DNA of 64,000 nucleotides from Sunxiuqinia sp963677175 (lineage in GTDB: Bacteria; Bacteroidota; Bacteroidia; Bacteroidales; Prolixibacteraceae): positions 496,001 through 560,000 of the forward strand of contig CAXXES010000004.1 in assembly GCA_963677175.2 (NCBI GenBank), read 5' to 3'. How positions within the stretch are numbered: the stretch's first letter is position 1; each line of letters starts with the position of its first letter. Shown here one piece after another: positions 50,841 to 60,370 of the stretch. Both the position numbers and the translations under genes were made by a program. The notes below the pieces were generated by a model, which had not been told where the DNA came from, searched no databases, and worked only from the letters and a program-made list of their open reading frames with translations.

Positions 50841-51278
50841 ATGAATAAAAAATTAGAAATAAGAGATTTGATTGCTGAAAAGGGATTAAAAGTTACTCCA
50901 CAGCGAATGCGTGTCTTGGAAGCTATTTACGAGCTAAATAATCATCCCACTGCTGATAATATTTTAGAATTCATTAGAAAGAATGACCCAAATATTGGTG
51001 CAGGGACTGTGTACAATGTTTTGGACACTCTTGTTGAAAATAGCATTATTAAGAAAGTTAAGACTGTCAAAGACATCATGCGATATGATGGAATAATGGA
51101 AAACCACCACCACGTGTATTGTATTGAATGTGACTATATAGAAGACTATAGTAATGAAAGGCTTGACTTATTTCTTAAAGAGTTTTTTGAAAACAATCAA
51201 ATTGACAATTTTATTATTGATGAAATCACAGTAAACATCACAGGAAATTTTATAAGGCATAAGAATATTAAACATTAA
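50841..51278 (+). CDS. Fur-family regulator (PerR-like)
   Basis: This 145-residue protein has the Fur winged helix at about 10-85 (LKVTPQRMRVLEAIYELNNH, then GAGTVYNVLDTLVENSII) and a metal-binding C-terminal domain with HHHVYCIECDYIEDY. The second CxxC pair of typical zinc-structured Fur proteins is missing, as in some PerR-like members. It lies 16 bp before a Dps gene and then an AhpC gene, which strongly suggests peroxide sensing and repression of these genes, with metal-catalysed oxidation relieving repression. The specific ligand (Fe or Mn) is inferred. Confidence 0.9.
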   Translation: MNKKLEIRDLIAEKGLKVTPQRMRVLEAIYELNNHPTADNILEFIRKNDPNIGAGTVYNVLDTLVENSIIKKVKTVKDIMRYDGIMENHHHVYCIECDYIEDYSNERLDLFLKEFFENNQIDNFIIDEITVNITGNFIRHKNIKH

Positions 51279-51294
51279 TTTAAAATTGAATATT

Positions 51295-51756
51295 ATGAAT
51301 ATTGGCTTAAAGAACAATTACAAAAGTGAAATGGTAGAGAAGTTAAATGCATATTTGAGCGATGTGCAAGTAACTTATATGAATGTACGTGGATACCATT
51401 GGAACGTTGTTGGTAAACAATTTTTCGCTCTTCACGAAAAATTTGAAGAAATATACAACAACCTGAACGAAATGGCAGATGAAGTTGCCGAACGTGTATT
51501 AATGCTGGAAGGAAAACCACTCCATTCTTTTACTGACTATATTAAAATCGCCTCAGTAAAAGAAAGACAAAATGTAAGTTCAGCAAATGATACTGTGAAT
51601 GCCCTTCTTGAAGATATTGCAATTCTTCTATCAACTGAACGGGAAATTTTATCATTGGCGTCTGATAATGATGACGAAGGAACTGCCAGTTTAATGTCTG
51701 GCTTTATTGGTGAACAAGAAAAGATGATTTGGATGTTTAATGCACTTCTAAAATAA
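51295..51756 (+). CDS. dps: Dps-family ferritin-like DNA-protection protein
   Basis: The start is taken at ATG 51295, nine bases inside a longer TTG-started frame. The 153-residue protein has the four-helix ferroxidase fold. The first helix includes YMNVRGYHWNVVGKQFFALHEKFEEIYNN, with the His used in the inter-subunit iron site, and the matching Asp/Glu lie in MADEVAERV. It would form a dodecamer that oxidises ferrous iron with hydrogen peroxide and stores it, lowering hydroxyl-radical formation. It sits between the fur-type regulator and AhpC. Confidence 0.92.
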   Translation: MNIGLKNNYKSEMVEKLNAYLSDVQVTYMNVRGYHWNVVGKQFFALHEKFEEIYNNLNEMADEVAERVLMLEGKPLHSFTDYIKIASVKERQNVSSANDTVNALLEDIAILLSTEREILSLASDNDDEGTASLMSGFIGEQEKMIWMFNALLK

Positions 51757-51851
51757 AAACTATGGCATGTGTAAACGGTGTAAAACCACTTAAAAAGAAA
51801 ATTAAAACCGAACAAATAGAAATTACAAATTTAAATAAGGAGGAAAAATCA

Positions 51852-52466
51852 ATGAGTGCAACAATGGTTAGGCAAGAAATGCCTGAATTTGAAATGGAGG
51901 CATATGATGCAAAAACAGGTCATTACAAAACCGTATCGAGCAAGGATTATAAAGATAAATGGACTGTAGTTTGTTTTTATCCAGCAGACTTTACTTTCGT
52001 ATGTCCTACTGAAATTGCTGCAATGAATGCACATTACGACGAATTTCAGGAACTGGGAGTTGAACTTTTGCCTGTTTCTGTTGACTCGAAATTCTCGCAT
52101 AAAAGATTTGCAGAAACTGAACCAATCCTTAAAGGATTAAAGTTGACATTGGGAGCGGATACTACCTTAAAAGTTAGCCGTGCGTTTGGTGTTTTGATTG
52201 AAGAAGAAGGTGTTGCCCTTAGAGGTCGCTTCCTGTTTAATCCTGATGGTGTTTGTGTTGCTCAGGAAGTTCAGGCTGATTCAGTTGGTAGAAATGTTAA
52301 TGAATTCCTAAGACAAATTAGGGCTTGGCAACATGCCAGCAAAACTGGAGAAGTTTGTCCAGCCGGTTGGAGACCAGGAAAAAAGACATTACCCGTTCAA
52401 ACAGATGTTGAGAAAATGACAGGTAAAGTTGGAGACTACATAACTTTAGAAGAGATTCTTAGCTAA
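51852..52466 (+). CDS. ahpC: Peroxiredoxin AhpC (2-Cys)
   Basis: The start is placed at ATG 51852, which follows the strong ribosome site AAGGAGG at about 51837-51843. A 30-codon frame from 51762 upstream is open but probably a leader. The 204-residue protein has the peroxidatic motif FTFVCPTE and resolving Cys in GEVCPAGW, plus the C-terminal YITLEEIL tail typical of this class. It reduces hydrogen peroxide and organic hydroperoxides. No ahpF reductase gene is present, so reduction must come from thioredoxin or a distant gene. It is likely co-regulated with dps by the PerR-like protein. Confidence 0.95.
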   Translation: MSATMVRQEMPEFEMEAYDAKTGHYKTVSSKDYKDKWTVVCFYPADFTFVCPTEIAAMNAHYDEFQELGVELLPVSVDSKFSHKRFAETEPILKGLKLTLGADTTLKVSRAFGVLIEEEGVALRGRFLFNPDGVCVAQEVQADSVGRNVNEFLRQIRAWQHASKTGEVCPAGWRPGKKTLPVQTDVEKMTGKVGDYITLEEILS

Positions 52467-52668
52467 TCAAGAAGCGAATCTTCCCATTCCACCTGCATCT
52501 GCGAAAGGAACAGCTTGCTAAAGCACTTGACTCGTCCATATTTAATATTGTATCTTTATTCAAAATCCATTCAACAAATAAAATTACCCGTTTGTTGATC
52601 AAGAAATCAGCTCCTGAATAGAACGTCACACTTTTATATGGTGAATTTAACCTTTTAAAAACGCTTGT

Positions 52669-54489
52669 ATGACTGATCCTAAGACGATTCGAATTGGCAT
52701 TTGCATGGCTGGCGCTGTTTCGGCTGGCGCCTATACGGCCGGAGTCATTGATTATTTGTTTGAAGCGTTGGAACATTGGCAAAAGGCTAAAGACCTGAAT
52801 TTGCCAGGTGTTCCGAAGCATGATGTGAAGATTGAGGTGTTCACGGGCGCTTCGGCTGGCGGAATGACTGCAGCCATTAGCTCATGTGCCGTTCAGCAAT
52901 ATTTTCCGCACATTAACCCTTCCAATTTCAGATCGCCGGTAACAACAGAGAATCCCTTGTACGATGCCTGGGTTAACCTCACCGAAACGGAGTATTCGGA
53001 TATGATGGATCAAATGCTGGGCGATGAGGATATCCGGCTGCATCCGGCGCATGAAGTGAAGTCCGTTTTCGATTCGGGTTTTATTGAAAGGGTGGCATCG
53101 CGAATGATTGATACGACCGTAAAAGATCCGACAGTGAACCGGCCTTATGTGGCCAGCGATTTGGAAATCCTGACAACACAAACCAATTTACGCGGGGTGA
53201 GTTACCAACTGAAATTTCGAACGGCCCTGGGGGAAAGTGTTCACCAGATGACGCGCCACCGGGACTTGGCACATTTTAAACTTACAGCATCGGGCGAGTA
53301 CGAAGGCAAGGGCCTGATTCCGTTGTCGTTTGATACCATGGAAGGAGTAAACAAAGCTTTGCTGAAAGATGCCGCAATTGCCACCGGTGCGTTTCCCGTA
53401 GGACTGAGCCCTCACAAGGTTAATCGCCCGGCGCGCTATTTGCTTGACAATCCGCTTCTCAATAAAACCAAGGATAAAGTTAAGTTGGATGAAACTGCCG
53501 ATTACTTGTGTGTTAATGTGGATGGAGGAGTCATCAATAATGAGCCATTTGGATTGACAGACCAGATTCTGGAGCGGCGAAAAAAAGATCAGCTACTGGC
53601 TGAAGGTAAAAAGGTGGAAGCCCGGAATTACGAGATGGAAAAATCAGCGGCTTCCTTCGATTCAACTTTGATCATGATTGACCCTTTCCCGAGCGATCAG
53701 GACTTGGTTGAGGATGATGAACCCCTCGATGCCATCAAGTTTGCAGTGCCTGAACTGTTAAATGCTATGCGCCAGCAGCTCATGTTTAAAGAGGAGGAGC
53801 TGTTGAAAGCCTACGATGAGGAAAACTACACGCGGTTTATGGTGTTGCCGGTTCGTTATCAGAATAACGAAAAGCAACCCTATGCCTTGGCATGTGGTGG
53901 TTTGGGGGGCTTTGCCGGCTTTTTTAAGAAGGAATTTCGTGAGCATGATTTTTTGTTGGGACGCCGCAACTGCCAGTTGTTCCTTCAGAAATACTTTAGC
54001 GTTCCCGAGAAAAAGAACAATCCGATCCTGCGGTTTGGCTACGAGAGAGTCGACCGGTTTCGCGTTCCGGCCAAAGACGGAACTGATTTCTTTTTACCCA
54101 TTATCCCTGACATGCGGGTTGTTGAACAGTCCGATGGACGCGCCTTAGTAATGGAAAAGGTACCCGAAGAAACCGGCATTGAATATGATTCCGTCAAAAT
54201 CAGCTTGGAACGGCTGTTGGCTCTGGAGGAAAAAATGGCTGATCGTTTTGGGCTGGTGTTGGAGAATATTTTAAATGGCGAACGAACCAAGACCACCCAG
54301 TCTGATTCGAGCGCCATTGTCAGGCGAATCAGAAAAAAGAGCAAGCTGAAAAAGTATCTGCTGAAAGCCATCACGAAAGTGGGAACCAAAGTAGGCATCA
54401 ATCAAGCTCAGAAAATGATGGCCACTAAGTTTGTTGATGCCGTGATTATTGACATGGAGAAACGAAACTTGCTGATTGATGATTTTTGA
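52669..54489 (+). CDS. Patatin-like phospholipase domain protein
   Basis: This 606-residue protein has a patatin lipase domain. The oxyanion-type loop is CMAGAVSAGAYTAGVIDYLF near residue 10, the nucleophile elbow is GASAGGMTAA (Ser near 63), and the catalytic Asp is in NVDGGVINNEP. The C-terminal ~250 residues are hydrophilic and helical with no domain I know. It would hydrolyse fatty-acyl esters, probably phospholipids, in the cytoplasm or at the membrane. Two genes downstream there is an acyl-CoA synthetase that could use the released fatty acids, although the spacing suggests separate transcripts. Confidence 0.87.
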   Translation: MTDPKTIRIGICMAGAVSAGAYTAGVIDYLFEALEHWQKAKDLNLPGVPKHDVKIEVFTGASAGGMTAAISSCAVQQYFPHINPSNFRSPVTTENPLYDAWVNLTETEYSDMMDQMLGDEDIRLHPAHEVKSVFDSGFIERVASRMIDTTVKDPTVNRPYVASDLEILTTQTNLRGVSYQLKFRTALGESVHQMTRHRDLAHFKLTASGEYEGKGLIPLSFDTMEGVNKALLKDAAIATGAFPVGLSPHKVNRPARYLLDNPLLNKTKDKVKLDETADYLCVNVDGGVINNEPFGLTDQILERRKKDQLLAEGKKVEARNYEMEKSAASFDSTLIMIDPFPSDQDLVEDDEPLDAIKFAVPELLNAMRQQLMFKEEELLKAYDEENYTRFMVLPVRYQNNEKQPYALACGGLGGFAGFFKKEFREHDFLLGRRNCQLFLQKYFSVPEKKNNPILRFGYERVDRFRVPAKDGTDFFLPIIPDMRVVEQSDGRALVMEKVPEETGIEYDSVKISLERLLALEEKMADRFGLVLENILNGERTKTTQSDSSAIVRRIRKKSKLKKYLLKAITKVGTKVGINQAQKMMATKFVDAVIIDMEKRNLLIDDF

Positions 54490-54677
54490 TTTTCAAGGTA
54501 GACAGTTCTTAAAAAATACCTGATCCTGTTTTGAAGTTCAGCCAGTAGGGCCTATTGAAATTTATATTGGTTCTAAATGTCCGGTTAATTGATGAAAGCT
54601 GGTGGTTTCTACTGTTTTCCCGTTTGACTGGCTTGAAAATAAAAGTAAATTTGTGGGCAGACTTAAAGACTACAGGC

Positions 54678-55253
54678 ATGGCAAAGAAACACGATCTGGG
54701 AAAAAAGATCAAACAAATACGTGAGTCCAAAAAAGTAAGCCTCGAAGAAATGGCTGAAAAAACAAATCTGGACACCGATCAGTTAACAAAAATCGAAAAA
54801 GGCGATGTACTTCCTTCGTTGGCTCCGCTGATTAAGATTGCGCGGGCCTTGGGAATCCGGCTGGGTACTTTCCTTGATGACAGCAATAACCTGGGACCAG
54901 CCATTGTCAGGGCTAATGAGCACGAAGAAGGGGTTCGGTTTAGTTCGCAGCAAAACGGATCGCGCGAGCACCTGAATTTTTTGTCGCTGGCCTTCGATAA
55001 GGTGGGGAGGAGCATGGAGCCTTTCCTTGTGGAGATTGAACCCGGAAAACAATCGGATTACATGCTTTCCTCGCACGAGGGAGAAGAGTTTATCTATGTT
55101 TTGGAAGGGCAGATTGAAATTAACTACGGCAAAGAAGTGTATCAACTGGGTGCAGGCGACAGCATTTACCTCGATTCAATCGTGTCGCATAATGTGCACG
55201 CTGGTGATGACCAAGCCACCAAAATTCTGGCTGTTGTTTATGCGCCTTACTAA
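54678..55253 (+). CDS. XRE-cupin transcriptional regulator
   Basis: The start is set at ATG 54678 (MAKKHDLGKKIKQI); the open frame upstream has no coding character. The 191-residue protein joins an N-terminal HTH_3 domain (about 8-65: KKVSLEEMAEKTNLDTDQLTK) to a C-terminal cupin (about 110-190: SHEGEEFIYVLEGQIEINYG, then VSHNVHAGDDQ). Such regulators sense small metabolites through the cupin. It lies 30 bp before an acyl-CoA synthetase gene on the same strand and probably controls that gene in response to a fatty-acid-derived ligand (inference). Confidence 0.9.
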   Translation: MAKKHDLGKKIKQIRESKKVSLEEMAEKTNLDTDQLTKIEKGDVLPSLAPLIKIARALGIRLGTFLDDSNNLGPAIVRANEHEEGVRFSSQQNGSREHLNFLSLAFDKVGRSMEPFLVEIEPGKQSDYMLSSHEGEEFIYVLEGQIEINYGKEVYQLGAGDSIYLDSIVSHNVHAGDDQATKILAVVYAPY

Positions 55254-55283
55254 AAGCCAATTCGTTTTTTAAAACCTGAAATC

Positions 55284-56936
55284 ATGCAATTACTCGATTA
55301 TACGCTCGGCGGAATTTTAGAGAAATACGCTTACGAAACACCCGATCAGGAATTTATTGTTTATGTCGATCGGGATTTACACTTTACCTACAGCCAGTTT
55401 AATGACCGGGTGGACAAGCTGGCCAAGGGCTTGATGTATAATGGGGTGGGGGTGGGCGACAAAGTAGGCATTTGGGCCAACAATGTGCCCGACTGGATGA
55501 CCTTCGTGTTTGCCACCGCTAAGATTGGTGCTGTGTTGGTGACCATCAATCCGAATTATAAACTTGCCGAGCTGGAGTATTTGCTCAAAGATGCCGACAT
55601 TCATACGCTATGCTTGATTGATAGCTGGCGAGACAGCAATTATGTGAACATGATTTTTGAATTGGTTCCTGAACTTAAAACACATGCCCGGGGCAACCTG
55701 AAATCGGAACGGTTTCCAGAGCTGCGGAACGTGGTGTTTATTGGTCAGGAGAAACACCGGGGCATGTTCAACACGGCTGAACTGATTTTACTGGGAGAAC
55801 ACTTGGATGATCTGGAGCTGGAAGATGCCAAACTGAGTGTTGGCTCGCACGATGTGGTAAATATGCAATACACCTCGGGAACGACCGGATTTCCAAAGGG
55901 AGTCATGTTGTCGCATTATAATATTCTGAACAACGGCTATTCGGTTGGCGAATGCATGAAATTCACAGCCGAAGACCGTTTGCTGGTTTGTGTGCCACTG
56001 TTTCATTGTTTTGGTTCGGTGCTGTCGGTTTGTGCCATCGTTAGTCATGGTGCAACGATGATTCTTATTGAGAATTTCGACCCACTGATGGTTTTGGCTT
56101 CCATCGAAAAGGAAAAATGTACGGCCTTGAATGGGGTTCCAACCATGTTTATTGCCGAATTGAACCATTCCATGTTTGAAATGTTCGACCTCACTTCGTT
56201 ACGTACCGGGATCATGGCAGGTTCGTTGTGCCCACTCGAAACCATGAACGAGGTGATGACCAGGATGCATTGCAAAGACATCATCATTGTGTATGGGCTG
56301 ACAGAAGCATCGCCAGGTATGACGGCCACCCGCACCCATAATTCACCCGAAGTTCGTGCCACGACCGTTGGTTTTGAGCTGCCCAATGTGGAGGTGAAAA
56401 TAGTAAACCCCGAAACCGGAGAGGATTGTGCCGAGGAGGAGCAGGGTGAAATATGCTGCCGTGGCTACAATGTGATGAAAGGGTACTATAAAAATGAAGA
56501 GGCTACCCGAAAAGTTATTGATGAAGAAGGTTGGCTGCATTCGGGCGACCTGGCCGTGAAAACTACCGATGGTTTTTATCGCATTACCGGCCGTATCAAA
56601 GACATGATTATTCGCGGAGGTGAGAATATTTATCCGCGCGAAATTGAAAATTACCTGTTTCGGTTGCCACAGGTGGAGTCGGTGGAGGTGGTTGGTATTT
56701 GCAGTCCCAAATATGGAGAGCAGGTGGGCGCGTTCATCAAACTAAAAAATGGACAGCGCTTGACCGAAGAAGAGGTGAAGGAATACTGTCGCGGTCAAAT
56801 TGCCCGTTTTAAAATTCCAAAATACATTTTCTTTGTGAATGAATACCCCATGACTGCCAGTGGCAAAATTCAGAAATATAAGCTGAAGGAAATTGGACTG
56901 CAATTGCTGAAGGAACAAGGCATCGAAGTGGTGTAG
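55284..56936 (+). CDS. AMP-binding acyl-CoA synthetase
   Basis: This 550-residue protein is an ANL-superfamily ligase. The phosphate-binding loop is YTSGTTGFPKGVML near residue 195, motif VYGLTEASPG lies near 335, and SGDLAVKTTDGFYRITGRIKD near 435 marks the hinge. The conserved lysine sits in TASGKIQKYKLKE near the C-terminus. It activates a fatty or other carboxylic acid with ATP and CoA in the cytoplasm. The preceding XRE-cupin gene is 30 bp upstream and may be in the same unit. Substrate length is not readable from the sequence. Confidence 0.94.
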   Translation: MQLLDYTLGGILEKYAYETPDQEFIVYVDRDLHFTYSQFNDRVDKLAKGLMYNGVGVGDKVGIWANNVPDWMTFVFATAKIGAVLVTINPNYKLAELEYLLKDADIHTLCLIDSWRDSNYVNMIFELVPELKTHARGNLKSERFPELRNVVFIGQEKHRGMFNTAELILLGEHLDDLELEDAKLSVGSHDVVNMQYTSGTTGFPKGVMLSHYNILNNGYSVGECMKFTAEDRLLVCVPLFHCFGSVLSVCAIVSHGATMILIENFDPLMVLASIEKEKCTALNGVPTMFIAELNHSMFEMFDLTSLRTGIMAGSLCPLETMNEVMTRMHCKDIIIVYGLTEASPGMTATRTHNSPEVRATTVGFELPNVEVKIVNPETGEDCAEEEQGEICCRGYNVMKGYYKNEEATRKVIDEEGWLHSGDLAVKTTDGFYRITGRIKDMIIRGGENIYPREIENYLFRLPQVESVEVVGICSPKYGEQVGAFIKLKNGQRLTEEEVKEYCRGQIARFKIPKYIFFVNEYPMTASGKIQKYKLKEIGLQLLKEQGIEVV

Positions 56937-56993
56937 CGAATGGCTTGTGAACTTAATCCTTCAAGGTTTTCAGTACCCTGACGGATTGCTGGA

Positions 56994-58217
56994 TTATCTT
57001 CGTCCCCCGGATTTTCCACCAAAACTTTTCTTGCTCCCGTATTTGCCTTTACCACGGCCTTTTGATCCCACTTTCCATTGAGGACCTTCTCCAATTTCGG
57101 GTGGGAGGGGAGCTTTAAACACTTCGTCTTCAATCAACGATTCAATTTGCTGAAACTTGTACATGTCGTCTTCATTGATAAACGTCAGCGCAATTCCAGT
57201 GGTGTTTGCCCGGGCTGTCCGGCCTACACGGTGCACATAATCTTCAGCATCTCCCGGCACATCATAGTTGATGATCAGGTTGATATCTTTGATGTCAATT
57301 CCGCGGCTCAACACGTCGGTAGCAACCAAAATCCGAATTTGGCGTGCTTTGAAGCGCATCAACACATCTTCGCGTTCCTTCTGTTCCAGGTCCGACGAAA
57401 TACCTTCAGCAACAAAGCCTTTCTTTTTCAGCGCCCTCACAATGACCGACACTTTCTTTTTGGTTGAGGTGAAAATCAAGATGCTTGGCGTATCTTCCTT
57501 GCCGGCAATCAGGCTTTCAATGAGCGGGGTTTTCTGTGTTTCGTAGCACAGGTAAGCAGCTTGTAAAACTCCTTCGGCCGGTTTGCTGATGGCCGTGCTA
57601 AACTCTTTTGGGTTGGTCAGGATTTTCGAGGATAGCGTCCGGATTTTCGGAGGCATGGTTGCACTGTACATCAGCGTTTGCCGCTTGGCAGGCAGGTTGC
57701 TGAAAATTTTAATGATGTCGTCGTAAAAGCCGATGTCCAGCATGCGGTCTGCTTCGTCCAGCACCACAAATTCCACGCTGTCGAGCTTGGCAATGCCGTT
57801 GTCAAGGAATGAAATAAGCTTTCCGGGCGTGGCAACAATAATGTCCACACCTTTATTCAAGGCTTGCCGCTGGTTTTCCCACTCGCTGCCATCGCCGCCA
57901 CCATACATGGCAAGGGAGCTGATGCCCAGGTAGTAAGCAAATCCCTGTACTTGCTGTTCAATTTGAATGGCCAGCTCGCGGGTGGGGGCAACCACCAGAG
58001 CGCGGGTTTTTCCTTCGGGTAAGTCGGCTATTTTGTCCAGAATGGGTAAAATGAAAGCGGCAGTTTTTCCGGTTCCTGTTTGCGCACAGGCAATTAAATC
58101 GTGGCCTTCAAGAATAATGGGGATGGTACTTTCCTGAATGGCGGTGGCTTCTTGAAAGCCCATATCATGAACGGCATCTAAAATGTCATCGTGTAAATCA
58201 AAATCGTCAAATCTCAT
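56994..58217 (-). CDS. DEAD-box RNA helicase (RhlE-like)
   Basis: This 407-residue protein has all core helicase motifs: the Q motif region ATAIQESTIP, motif I AQTGTGKTAA, Ia PTRELA, motif II DEAD in VLDEADRML, motif III SAT, motif V RGIDI and motif VI HRVGRTAR. The C-terminal ~25 residues are basic and glycine-rich (GRGKGKYGSKKSFGGKSG), giving RNA affinity. It unwinds RNA duplexes during ribosome assembly or cold adaptation. It is convergent with the acyl-CoA synthetase. The ATG is 112 bp from the AT-rich gap on its right. Confidence 0.95.
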   Translation of the reverse strand: MRFDDFDLHDDILDAVHDMGFQEATAIQESTIPIILEGHDLIACAQTGTGKTAAFILPILDKIADLPEGKTRALVVAPTRELAIQIEQQVQGFAYYLGISSLAMYGGGDGSEWENQRQALNKGVDIIVATPGKLISFLDNGIAKLDSVEFVVLDEADRMLDIGFYDDIIKIFSNLPAKRQTLMYSATMPPKIRTLSSKILTNPKEFSTAISKPAEGVLQAAYLCYETQKTPLIESLIAGKEDTPSILIFTSTKKKVSVIVRALKKKGFVAEGISSDLEQKEREDVLMRFKARQIRILVATDVLSRGIDIKDINLIINYDVPGDAEDYVHRVGRTARANTTGIALTFINEDDMYKFQQIESLIEDEVFKAPLPPEIGEGPQWKVGSKGRGKGKYGSKKSFGGKSGGRR

Positions 58218-58730
58218 AAAAAATGGAATGTATTTCTAACTATCAGGAAAAAGAATCTAACCTTTTGAGAAAGGTGCTTGTCCGGATTTTATTCCCTACA
58301 AAAGTAGTATTTTTTTTTGGGAGTTTAGGGGTATGGCTTTTTTCTGAAAAGTCAGGCGCTGTTAAGCCAGCTAAGCTTACTGGTTAATCGTTTTGCTGGT
58401 TTTTACTTAAACCAATTCATGTATCAATTCATCGGTTTGAGTATACTAAACGAATTTATTCTATGTTTCTGTTCTTGTTCAGAAAACGCGTAAGGAATAG
58501 AAAAGTTGTCGGATAAAAATGCCTACATTCAAAAAGTTAGCCAAATGATTGCTGAAATGGTTTCAAATTAGCTTGCAAGTTGTAATTTTATTTGATCGTT
58601 TAAGAAATTGTTTAGTTATTAGCCGATCAAATGAATGCCAGATTAAGAAGCTGGATTTTTAGCTTTTACCGGCGCCAAAGTGAATGAAGGCTCGCTGTTT
58701 ACAAAGAGCTTTAAAAAGAAAGAAAATACT
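58218..58730. other. AT-rich gap between divergent genes
   Basis: This 513-base region lies between the helicase gene (leftward) and the MarC-like gene (rightward). It should contain both promoters. I found no repeat, hairpin terminator, tRNA or coding sequence in it. Confidence 0.4.
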
Positions 58731-59336
58731 ATGTTATCATCGATTGTTGAGTTTCTGGTCATGTTAAATCCTTTTGCCTTGTTTCTATATCTGGAGCCGA
58801 TCAGGAAGGATTTGTCACATCGCGATTTCGTGATGGTCATTTTGAAAGCCACTCTGATTTCGTTTTCGGTTTGCCTGCTTTTCTTTTTCTCGGGCGATCT
58901 GTTCTTTCGCCGAATTTTCAATATTGATTTTGAGTCGTTTCGGATTTTTGGCGGGATCATTATCTTTTCCTATGCCTATTTTTTTATTATGAAAGGACAA
59001 AAAGCATTGATCATTATCAAGGAAAACCTCGACGATCTGGCTTCGGAGATTGCTTTGCCGTTTATGGTTGGTGCCGGTTCTATTTCGTTGAGTATTTTAT
59101 TGGCTCACGACCATAACTATGTGGCAGGCTCCATTGCCTTGGTTGCAATTTTCCTCATTAATTTTCTGGTTATCTTTCTGCTTAAAAAATTCAGAGATTC
59201 GATTGAAGCGAGGAAGTTTAAAACGGCTTTCGATAAAAACATGGAAGTTCTTTTGCGGCTGAATGGATTTTTTATTGGTGCCATCGGAATCAACATGGTG
59301 CTGATGGGCATTAAAAACCTGTTTGATATTGGATGA
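58731..59336 (+). CDS. MarC-family integral membrane protein
   Basis: This 201-residue protein starts at ATG 58731 (MLSSIVEFLVMLNPFALFLYL). Six hydrophobic segments are present, and the NPFALFLYLEPIRKDLS opening is characteristic of the MarC/YhgN group. Further on, GIIIFSYAYFFIMKG and PFMVGAGSISLSILLAHDHN match the rest of the family. Despite the name, these proteins are not clearly linked to drug resistance and no substrate is known. It lies 45 bp before a CDF gene and may be co-transcribed with it. Confidence 0.87.
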   Translation: MLSSIVEFLVMLNPFALFLYLEPIRKDLSHRDFVMVILKATLISFSVCLLFFFSGDLFFRRIFNIDFESFRIFGGIIIFSYAYFFIMKGQKALIIIKENLDDLASEIALPFMVGAGSISLSILLAHDHNYVAGSIALVAIFLINFLVIFLLKKFRDSIEARKFKTAFDKNMEVLLRLNGFFIGAIGINMVLMGIKNLFDIG

Positions 59337-59380
59337 TTTTTAAACCAGAATTGGCTAGATTTGTTGGTATCGTTTAACTC

Positions 59381-60247
59381 ATGAGTAATCAAAATCATCA
59401 ATATATTGTTCGTGAAGGTTGGATTTCTATTGTAACCAACCTGTTGCTCTTTGGGCTGAAGTACTGGGCTGGGCTGGTCTCGGGATCTATTGCGTTGATT
59501 GCGGATGCCTGGCACACGTTGACGGATTCTGTGTCGTCGATGATTGTGCTTATTGGCGGTAAGCTGTCAAATAAGCCTGCCGATGAGGAACATCCGTTTG
59601 GACATGGCCGTGCTGAACACATTGCCGCTGTCATTATTGGAGTATTGTTGGCGATTGTTGCTTTCGATTTCATTTTGAGTTCGGTGGAGAAGTTTACCAG
59701 CCGTGAAGCTGGAAACTTCGGAACCATCGCCATTGTGGTGACCATTATTTCCATTGTAGGTAAAGAGGCGCTTGCCCAGTACGCTCTTTGGGGGTACCGA
59801 AAAACCAAATCGTCAATGTTGAAAGCTGATGCCTGGCATCACCGAACAGATTCCCTATCATCAGTCGTCATTTTAATTGGTATTTTGGTTGGTAAATATT
59901 TTTGGTGGATTGATGCTTTGCTGGCGTTAATTGTGGCCCTAATGATTGCCTATGCCAGTTATGAAATTTTGTCGAAAGAAATTAGAAGTCTGCTTGGCGA
60001 ACGCATCGATCCAGAACTCATCCAGGCCATCAAAGTTGACATTGACGGGCTGCTGGAACGCGAAGTCTATATTCACCACTTTCACCTGCATCAATACGGC
60101 CAACACAACGAGTTGAGTTGTCACATTAAGCTGCCGGCTACTATGTCGTTAAATGAAGCCCATGCCATTTGTACGCGTATTGAAAATCGGATTAAGGAAA
60201 AATTTGACATGGTCACCACGATTCATCCAGAACCGCAGGAGGAATGA
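59381..60247 (+). CDS. Cation diffusion facilitator
   Basis: This 288-residue transporter has six transmembrane helices. TM2 metal residues appear in DAWHTLTDS and TM5 residues in DAWHHRTDS, a cleaner version of the CDF site than in the transporter at 37014. The cytoplasmic domain has VYIHHFHLHQYGQHNELSCHIKLP. No histidine-rich loop is present, so it may carry another ion (Fe, Mn or Zn). It is not part of the mobile cassette and is probably a core gene of this organism. Confidence 0.93.
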   Translation: MSNQNHQYIVREGWISIVTNLLLFGLKYWAGLVSGSIALIADAWHTLTDSVSSMIVLIGGKLSNKPADEEHPFGHGRAEHIAAVIIGVLLAIVAFDFILSSVEKFTSREAGNFGTIAIVVTIISIVGKEALAQYALWGYRKTKSSMLKADAWHHRTDSLSSVVILIGILVGKYFWWIDALLALIVALMIAYASYEILSKEIRSLLGERIDPELIQAIKVDIDGLLEREVYIHHFHLHQYGQHNELSCHIKLPATMSLNEAHAICTRIENRIKEKFDMVTTIHPEPQEE

Positions 60248-60370
60248 ATCCGAAATCGTTGTGTCGTTGTATTGCCGCCAGCTGGCTTCTTTTGTTTGTT
60301 GAAAAGTTCTTCCTGTTTGACTTTCATTCATATTTAATATCCTTAAATTAGCGTTTTTTATTTCAAGAGA

